Virus record (IMG/VR): IMGVR_UViG_3300006793_000231
Coordinates: 1 to 26,665 of that record
Reading direction: 5' to 3' (one strand)
Length of the DNA stretch: 26,665 bases
Source: a virus
Shown here: positions 20,935 through 26,665 of the stretch, in pieces
Position numbering within the stretch: the stretch's first letter is position 1
Layout of the letters: each line of letters starts with the position of its first letter
The notes under the pieces: model-generated
Told to the model about the DNA's origin: nothing
What the model saw: only the letters and a program-made list of their open reading frames with translations
The model's database searches: none
Position numbers and translations under genes: made by a program

Positions 20935-20943
20935 TGGTATAAT
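20935..20943 (+). promoter_or_regulatory. Extended -10 promoter (TGG-TATAAT)
   Basis: TGGTATAATTATA matches the motif at 7239-7247. The predicted start near 20950 leaves about 4 bases before the ATG at 20954. No -35 box is seen; the upstream GTCAAG is shared with the motif at 7230. Confidence 0.55.
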
Positions 20944-20953
20944 TATATAAAAC

Positions 20954-23014
20954 ATGGATGAATTTGAAATAGAACTACAAGCGAAACAATTACAAGAGAT
21001 GCAAGAGGCGAATAAGAACGCTGAAGCCAGCCTTGTTACACAAGATAAAATTGTTAAGAAGTTTGAGAGCCTTGCTGACAGCATGGAGCGTATTGCTATT
21101 CCTAACGCCACGTTCACAAAGATTAAGGGGCCTAAGGGAGATAAGGGTGCAGAGGGAAAGCAAGGTAATCCTGGACCACAGGGTGAAGCGTCCAAAGTGC
21201 CTGGACCAAAGGGAGCTGACGGTAAAGACGGGGCACGTGGGCCAAAGGGTGATACAGGTAGTATAGACCCTAAAGATCTAGAAAAAGCAATCAAATCTGT
21301 TCCGAAAGACACAGCAGATGTAATTGCACGTAAACTTAACTCTAAGAAGAAGGTCTTGGACTATGCGGTACTAAAGAACGTACCTGACTTTGATGCTGAA
21401 TTTAATCACATACTATCTAAGGTTGCGTCTAAGACATATGACATTGAGGACATTCCAGGATTGCAAGATGCGTTGGATTCAGGTACAAATGGTGCAATAT
21501 GGGGTCTTATCACGGGTACAATCACAGACCAAACAGACCTTACAACTTACATTGCAAACCAACTTGCCACACAAGACACACTACAAGAAGTTACAGACAA
21601 CGGTGCTACTACAACGAATGATATTACAGTTGCAGGATTGGAAATTTCAGATACATTTCCTACCTTAAATTTTGCTCATACAGCATCAGGTGATAATGCT
21701 GATGTATCCTACACAGATTCAGCAGGATTGGTATTTACAACGTCTACTGGCGGAATGACTTTTGCTCCTGATAGTGGAATAGTGAATGTTGGTACAGCGA
21801 TTGACTTGAACGGAACATCAGGTGACATTATGATGGCTAGTGCTTCTGATTCAACTGGTGTTCGTGTAGATGTGACTAATCAGATTCTAAAAGACTCTTC
21901 AGACTTTAATTCACTTAACTGGGATAATCGTCAAGGTATATGGACTGATGGAACAACCATTACCTTAGATTGGGCTATTGGTATTTTATATGACTCAACG
22001 GGAACAAGTTCTGTGGACTGGATTACTAATCGTCACCTTATAGATTCTCTTGGTTCAGTAGTTGTTGATTGGGACGGACAGTATCTAAATGACAATACAT
22101 CATTCCTTTCTGTTGACTGGGGACAACGTAAACTATTTGATACAGATGGAACAACAGAAGTTTATAATTGGAACACTGGAACATTCTCTCAGAATCAGAC
22201 AATTGAAAGTACGGGAAATGCCCAATTAACAATCTCATCAGATACAGATAACAACTCTGCCACATCAGAGGCAAGACTATCGTTCGCACTAGATGGCTCA
22301 TCTATTGCTGACGTTTGGTATTCAGAGAGTGAGGCTAAACTTATCTTAGAGGCTAACGGTAACCCTGGAATTAAGATTAGTGAAGCAGATGGTGCTGTTG
22401 AACTATCAACTGGTACATCTATTTTAGAGTTCTCTACTGACGGTACTCTTGCAGGTAACAGTGATGACGCTGTACCCACTGAAAAGGCTGTTAAGACTTA
22501 TGTAGACGCTAGTGGTGAGGCAGACGCTTCCACAACAGTTAAAGGTATTGTAGAACTAGCAACTGCCGCAGAAACAACTACTGGTACAGACACAACACGA
22601 GCAGTAACACCAGATGGTCTTGCTGGTTCAGAGTTTGGAGAAAGAAATGTTGGAGCAATTTGTGTAGACTTCACAACAGATACTGCTGTGGGTAACGGAG
22701 TTAATTATTTCCATATTCCTGATAATATGAATGGTATGGACTTGGTTGCAGTACATGCAGAGGTAATCACTGCGGGTACAACAGGAACTACTGACATTCA
22801 GATTCATAATCTTACCCAAGCAGTAGATATGTTAACTACAAAGATAACCATTGACTCTACTGAGACTGGTTCAGATACAGCAGCAACTCCAGCAGTGATT
22901 GATACTGCTAATGATGATGTTGCAACAAATGATGTTATCCGAATAGATGTTGATGCAATCTCAACAACAGCCGCTAAAGGTTTAATAGTAACTCTAACAT
23001 TCAAACTACCGTAA
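20954..23014 (+). CDS. Tail fibre with collagen-like stalk
   Basis: A 686-residue protein. Residues 1-48 are a predicted coiled coil (EIELQAKQLQEMQEANKN), probably a trimer seed. Residues 59-102 hold Gly-X-Y repeats (GPKGDKGAEGKQGNPGPQG and GPKGADGKDGARGPKGDTG) with one break, a collagen-like triple helix common in phage fibres. About 310-415 is a repeated unit with S-V-D-W and R-x-L-x-D (SVDWITNRHLIDSLGSVVVD), likely a beta-helical shaft. About 530-565 has a fibre repeat (VKGIVELATAAETTTGTDT), and the last 125 residues form a beta-sandwich-like head (VGAICVDFTTDTAVGNGV). It probably binds the host surface. Confidence 0.75.
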   Translation: MDEFEIELQAKQLQEMQEANKNAEASLVTQDKIVKKFESLADSMERIAIPNATFTKIKGPKGDKGAEGKQGNPGPQGEASKVPGPKGADGKDGARGPKGDTGSIDPKDLEKAIKSVPKDTADVIARKLNSKKKVLDYAVLKNVPDFDAEFNHILSKVASKTYDIEDIPGLQDALDSGTNGAIWGLITGTITDQTDLTTYIANQLATQDTLQEVTDNGATTTNDITVAGLEISDTFPTLNFAHTASGDNADVSYTDSAGLVFTTSTGGMTFAPDSGIVNVGTAIDLNGTSGDIMMASASDSTGVRVDVTNQILKDSSDFNSLNWDNRQGIWTDGTTITLDWAIGILYDSTGTSSVDWITNRHLIDSLGSVVVDWDGQYLNDNTSFLSVDWGQRKLFDTDGTTEVYNWNTGTFSQNQTIESTGNAQLTISSDTDNNSATSEARLSFALDGSSIADVWYSESEAKLILEANGNPGIKISEADGAVELSTGTSILEFSTDGTLAGNSDDAVPTEKAVKTYVDASGEADASTTVKGIVELATAAETTTGTDTTRAVTPDGLAGSEFGERNVGAICVDFTTDTAVGNGVNYFHIPDNMNGMDLVAVHAEVITAGTTGTTDIQIHNLTQAVDMLTTKITIDSTETGSDTAATPAVIDTANDDVATNDVIRIDVDAISTTAAKGLIVTLTFKLP

Positions 23015-23015
23015 T

Positions 23016-23573
23016 ATGTATACACTAAAAGTAATAACAAGAGGAGAACGAGCAGAGCGACCAAGTGAGGCAGTTATCCTTTCTGATTCAATTAAGATGA
23101 CACAAGGTGTTCAACCTTCACAAGACCCTACTAAGGATAACTTCTTTATCATTAAGGGAGACGCTGCAAAGAACACTATCCGAATGGAACGACAGTACAA
23201 CGGTTCACCATATCTACCACAAGAGAACGATGGTGTAGCTGATTACCCATACCCACACTCAGGAAAGATGACACGAGCCACAGAACTACGAACGTGGGAG
23301 GGTGTAGACGAGGAAGAGAATCCTATTACAGTTTCTTCAAAGGCACATGTACAACACTTAGGAGGTACAGAGATTTATGACACACTAGAAGAAGCACGAA
23401 CATTCATTGAAACACTAGATGCGTCAGAAGGATACACTCTAATAGATGAAGGGAAAGATACTCAAGTAATAGAAGCACGTCCAACACTTATCCCATCAGA
23501 GGAAGAGAAACCTTTTGATGTAGATATTTCAGTGAAGAACATGCACGGACGTACAGAAGCTGACAGATACTAA
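23016..23573 (+). CDS. 185-aa hypothetical protein between fibre genes
   Basis: It starts one base after the fibre stop (TAATATG), so it is probably co-transcribed. The sequence has strand-like and loop segments (MYTLKVITRGERAERPSEAV; DNFFIIKGDAAKNTIRMER; YPYPHSGKMTRATELRTW), then acidic parts and a C-terminal EEEKPFDVDISVKNMHGR. No signal peptide or membrane segment. It could be a fibre chaperone or a small receptor-binding protein; nothing in it proves either. The next gene starts 2 bases later. Confidence 0.6.
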   Translation: MYTLKVITRGERAERPSEAVILSDSIKMTQGVQPSQDPTKDNFFIIKGDAAKNTIRMERQYNGSPYLPQENDGVADYPYPHSGKMTRATELRTWEGVDEEENPITVSSKAHVQHLGGTEIYDTLEEARTFIETLDASEGYTLIDEGKDTQVIEARPTLIPSEEEKPFDVDISVKNMHGRTEADRY

Positions 23574-23575
23574 TT

Positions 23576-26500
23576 ATGGCTAGCCCACAACAAGACACAT
23601 TCACAGACGAGAGCAACCTAAACGAGACACTCGGGTCTGAGGTCACAGGCGGTGATTTAATATCGGAGGATTTACAGGGAGACAACGTACTTACATATAA
23701 CGGAAGTAGTACGAAGATTATTGTTTCAGACGACGCTTCACTTACGCCCACAGACATGACGATACTGGCTTGGATTAAGCCCGACACCTTGGGTACTGAT
23801 GACGTGATTGTGGGTAAGAGGGGGTCTGGTAATGACTACCGTTTTTTCATTAATGATACTAATGGTGCTTTACGATTTAATAGGTGGGAAACAGGAGGTT
23901 CTAATGTGGTTAGTATTAATAAGACAACCGCACTAACCACTGACGTTTGGCAACAAGTTGGCGTAACCTCTACTGCCGCAGGTGCTAACGCCCTATATCG
24001 TGATGGTGAGCAAATCGCTTCTGATACTGACACAGCCTACACAGCGAGCAACAGTGCTTCTGAGCTAGGTATCGGATACTCATCAGTTGCAGGTGGACGA
24101 TACTTTGATGGGGAAATGGCACAAGTTCTATTCTTTAATGTTGCTTTAACAGAAGAACAGATAAGGGAGATATATGCAGTTGGATATGAGAATGCCAATG
24201 TACCCACAGCAGTCTCATATTGGAAACTAGACGAAGGTACAGGCACAACAGCTACTGATTCAGTAGGGAGTAATGACGGTACTATCACGGGTGCTACATG
24301 GGGAGAGGGTAAAATCTACACACAACGCTCACGAACAACCTCTGACGACAAGCTAGGTTCAGCAGATACACCTACATCTATCACAGACTTTAAATACACA
24401 ACCTCAAAGAAACCTGGAGGTGTCTCTAATCGTGTAGCCTTTTCAGAGGACTATGATGTTGAGAGGGAGGATGTTTTGAGTTTTGATGGGAGTAATGATT
24501 ATGTCCGAAACTCATCAGCGGTGGTGAGTGCTTATCCGTTTACAATGTCAGGTTGGTTTAAGACCACAGAAACTTCTGGAACAGTTGTGGGTATATTCGA
24601 CACAACAACAAATGCTTTCTACACCGCTATATATGTTAGTGGAGATAACAAAGCAACACTAACCATTGATGATGATGTCGTTGCGGGGGTTATTAAATCT
24701 ACTGATGATGTGACAGATGGAAACTGGCATCATATGGTTGGAGTATTCACCAGTACAACAGATAGAAAATTATACCTTGATGGGATTGAGGTGAATAGCG
24801 ACACAACCTCTGTTGGTTTTCCTACGGGACTAGATACAACCTCTATTGGAGTGTTTGATAGGTCAACACAGAGTACCCTTATGGAAGGACAGGTTGCTGA
24901 TGTCCGTATCTACGATGATGCCCTAACAGCAGATGAAGTAAACTATCTATACACAAACGGAAAGCAGGGAACAGACCCTACTACAACAAACCTAGTCTCT
25001 CAATGGCTACTAGACGAGGGTACTGGAACTACTGCTACCGACAATGAAGGTTCTAACGATGGAACAATCACAGGTGCGACATGGGACACAGACACAGACC
25101 TAGCTCACAAACTAGCAACATGGAAGAACTCTAATAACGATACTCTTGTTACTGGGGGGTATTCTTTTGATGGTACTAATGATTCAATCAACCTCGGTGA
25201 TAATTTAGATTTGGAATTTAATACAGCCTTCAGTATCTTCTCGTGGGTGAAGACTTCAGACATTACCAATCAGGGTGCTGTATTAGATAAATATAGTGGG
25301 ACAGGTAACGAAAGAGAGTACAGTGTTAGAATAAATGCTCAAAAATTAAAAATCAGCTTTGGAGACCCTAGTGACGGTACTTTTGAAGGTAATTATGAAT
25401 CAGATAATAATGTAATCTCAGAGGTGGGGAAGTGGTATCATGTTGGGTATACTTATAATGCAGGTACTGTTAAAACTTATTTAAATGGTGTTGAGGCAAG
25501 TGGAAGCACCACCAATGGTTCAATCCCAAGTTCCCTATATAATGGTTCATCTGAAGCACATATTGGGGGTGATGAAGGTAATTCTGTGCCTTTTGAAGGA
25601 GACATCTCAGATGTTCGTGTATACTCAGAAGCCCTCTCAGCCTCAGACATCTGGAGTCTATATGCTGACTCGGTTGAACCTGATGACACAAACCTAGAAG
25701 GACACTGGAGACTAAACGGAAACACACTAGATGAAACATCAAACAATAACGATGGTACAAACAATGGTGCAACACCACTAGGACAATGGACATCTAAACC
25801 TGTTCTAGGAGATGCTACAAACCAGAGAGAGGTTGCTAGTTTTGATGGTACAAATGACTCTGTTGATGTTGCAGATGCTGGAGATATCAGTACCGACCAA
25901 GACCTCACAATTTCTGCCTGGGTTAAAACAACTCCTGGTGCGTATTATCCTACAATAATCGGTATGGACGATGAAATAGATTCTGACAATGACCCATTCT
26001 TCTATTTAAGATTGACTGATTCTGGATATGCTAATATCGGTATAAGAGATAAGGAGACAGCCTCAACAGACTTAATCACTGTGAAGGGAACGACTGACTT
26101 AACTGGTTCATGGCATAATCTTACTTTAGTATTTGATAAATCAGCTAAACAGGGTTGGCTGTATGTTGATGGTCAACTAATTGGTACTGATACAGCATCT
26201 ACAATGGACACATCAAAGTTATCAACTGGTATCCAAAAAATTGGAGTTAGAACACTTGATAGACCAACCTATTCAGAGAATCTTTGGTTTAATGGGCAAA
26301 TCGCTAACGTAGCAATTTATAATGACGTACGCACAGCCTCAGAAATCCTCACAGACTACGAGAACGGATACATAGACGAATCAAACGCTAACCTTGTATC
26401 ATATTGGAAACTAGACGGAGACTACCTAGACGCCGTGGGAAGTAACGACGGAACAAATAGCGGGTCAACAATGATTGACTCTATCACCGCTCCTCTGTCA

Positions 26501-26665
26501 AATGAGGGAGACACACAGGTGACACTGGATATATCAGGACTATCATTCACTGACACAATCTTTGTACGAGACTACATGGATAACATGGTGAAAGATGTGA
26601 CACGACCATATGCACTGACTTCATGGCAGATTGATTATCTTTCAGCCGTAACCTTTATTCCTAAA
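23576..26665 (+). CDS. Giant adhesin with four LamG-like domains, cut by the window end
   Basis: The ATG at 23576 opens a frame that stays open to the last base, 1030 codons, so the C-terminus is missing. It holds four concanavalin-A/LamG-like domains starting near residues 41, 302, 529 and 755. The last three begin SFDG[ST]ND and the first begins YNGSS. Each has a W-x-K or W-x-x-V core strand and ends with a helix like EEQIREIYAVG or ADEVNYLYTNG. Three of the four tails carry a Y/Q-W-x-L-D linker (YWKLDEGTGTTATDSVGSND). Such domains bind sugars or proteins, so this is likely a host-binding fibre. Repeats are diverged at synonymous sites, so duplication is old. Confidence 0.75.
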   Translation, partial: MASPQQDTFTDESNLNETLGSEVTGGDLISEDLQGDNVLTYNGSSTKIIVSDDASLTPTDMTILAWIKPDTLGTDDVIVGKRGSGNDYRFFINDTNGALRFNRWETGGSNVVSINKTTALTTDVWQQVGVTSTAAGANALYRDGEQIASDTDTAYTASNSASELGIGYSSVAGGRYFDGEMAQVLFFNVALTEEQIREIYAVGYENANVPTAVSYWKLDEGTGTTATDSVGSNDGTITGATWGEGKIYTQRSRTTSDDKLGSADTPTSITDFKYTTSKKPGGVSNRVAFSEDYDVEREDVLSFDGSNDYVRNSSAVVSAYPFTMSGWFKTTETSGTVVGIFDTTTNAFYTAIYVSGDNKATLTIDDDVVAGVIKSTDDVTDGNWHHMVGVFTSTTDRKLYLDGIEVNSDTTSVGFPTGLDTTSIGVFDRSTQSTLMEGQVADVRIYDDALTADEVNYLYTNGKQGTDPTTTNLVSQWLLDEGTGTTATDNEGSNDGTITGATWDTDTDLAHKLATWKNSNNDTLVTGGYSFDGTNDSINLGDNLDLEFNTAFSIFSWVKTSDITNQGAVLDKYSGTGNEREYSVRINAQKLKISFGDPSDGTFEGNYESDNNVISEVGKWYHVGYTYNAGTVKTYLNGVEASGSTTNGSIPSSLYNGSSEAHIGGDEGNSVPFEGDISDVRVYSEALSASDIWSLYADSVEPDDTNLEGHWRLNGNTLDETSNNNDGTNNGATPLGQWTSKPVLGDATNQREVASFDGTNDSVDVADAGDISTDQDLTISAWVKTTPGAYYPTIIGMDDEIDSDNDPFFYLRLTDSGYANIGIRDKETASTDLITVKGTTDLTGSWHNLTLVFDKSAKQGWLYVDGQLIGTDTASTMDTSKLSTGIQKIGVRTLDRPTYSENLWFNGQIANVAIYNDVRTASEILTDYENGYIDESNANLVSYWKLDGDYLDAVGSNDGTNSGSTMIDSITAPLSNEGDTQVTLDISGLSFTDTIFVRDYMDNMVKDVTRPYALTSWQIDYLSAVTFIPK

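Noticed and set aside
20954-21270. Collagen-like repeat as eukaryotic contamination
   Set aside because: Gly-X-Y stalks are common in phage fibres, the frame continues into fibre repeats, and neighbouring genes are phage genes.

Overview
The window reads as the genome, or a large contig, of a tailed double-stranded DNA phage with a podovirus-like (P22-type) virion. The evidence is a terminase large subunit, portal, scaffold, coat, gp4-like adaptor, gp10-like tail hub, two ejection-type proteins and three fibre or adhesin genes, in the usual late order. No integrase, lysis enzyme, tRNA, CRISPR array or insertion sequence is visible. The host cannot be named. Most start codons lack a Shine-Dalgarno sequence and follow A/T-rich stretches, while promoters look like ordinary sigma70 sites (TTGACA/TATAAT). 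Of 34 genes or gene ends read here, 25 end in TAA, 8 in TAG and 1 in TGA, with no in-frame TGA, so the code is standard. This suggests a host that initiates without Shine-Dalgarno pairing, for example a Patescibacteria-like lineage; that is only an inference.

Layout. (1) 1-1313, plus strand: the end of a CHC2-type primase fragment overlaps a P-loop ATPase, a replication module. (2) 1310-3801, minus strand: twelve tightly packed small genes (33-120 aa), probably one early operon read from a promoter at 3851-3878. (3) 3802-4312: a 511-base regulatory gap with a DnaA-box-like site, repeated TTGACA boxes, a ladder of hairpins and a good intrinsic terminator, possibly an origin and/or a small RNA gene. 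(4) 4313-4721: two small genes, the first probably a ribbon-helix-helix regulator. (5) 4735-7221: a packaging module, with three 22-bp repeats just before a DUF5681-type protein (candidate small terminase), a small membrane protein, three promoter-like 27-bp repeats, and the large terminase. (6) 7278-15300: two basic small proteins, portal, two small proteins, scaffold, coat, adaptor and tail hub. (7) 15343-26665: glycine-rich fibre, two ejection-type proteins, a collagen-repeat fibre, an unknown protein, and a very large LamG-repeat adhesin that runs off the window.

How it fits together. The replication and small-gene blocks converge at 1310-1313. The regulatory gap separates early minus-strand transcription from late plus-strand transcription. 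Late genes appear to be driven by a recurrent GGTATAATTA-type promoter at about 4297, 4830, 7242, 10626, 15303 and 20938. Three of these sit so close to the start codon that the mRNAs would be nearly leaderless. A fourth transcript, a divergent 23-residue hydrophobic peptide at 20823-20894, would be fully leaderless. The scaffold/capsid operon instead has a structured leader. The coat gene uses CGA for 11 of its 12 arginines, an unusual choice for what should be the most highly expressed gene.
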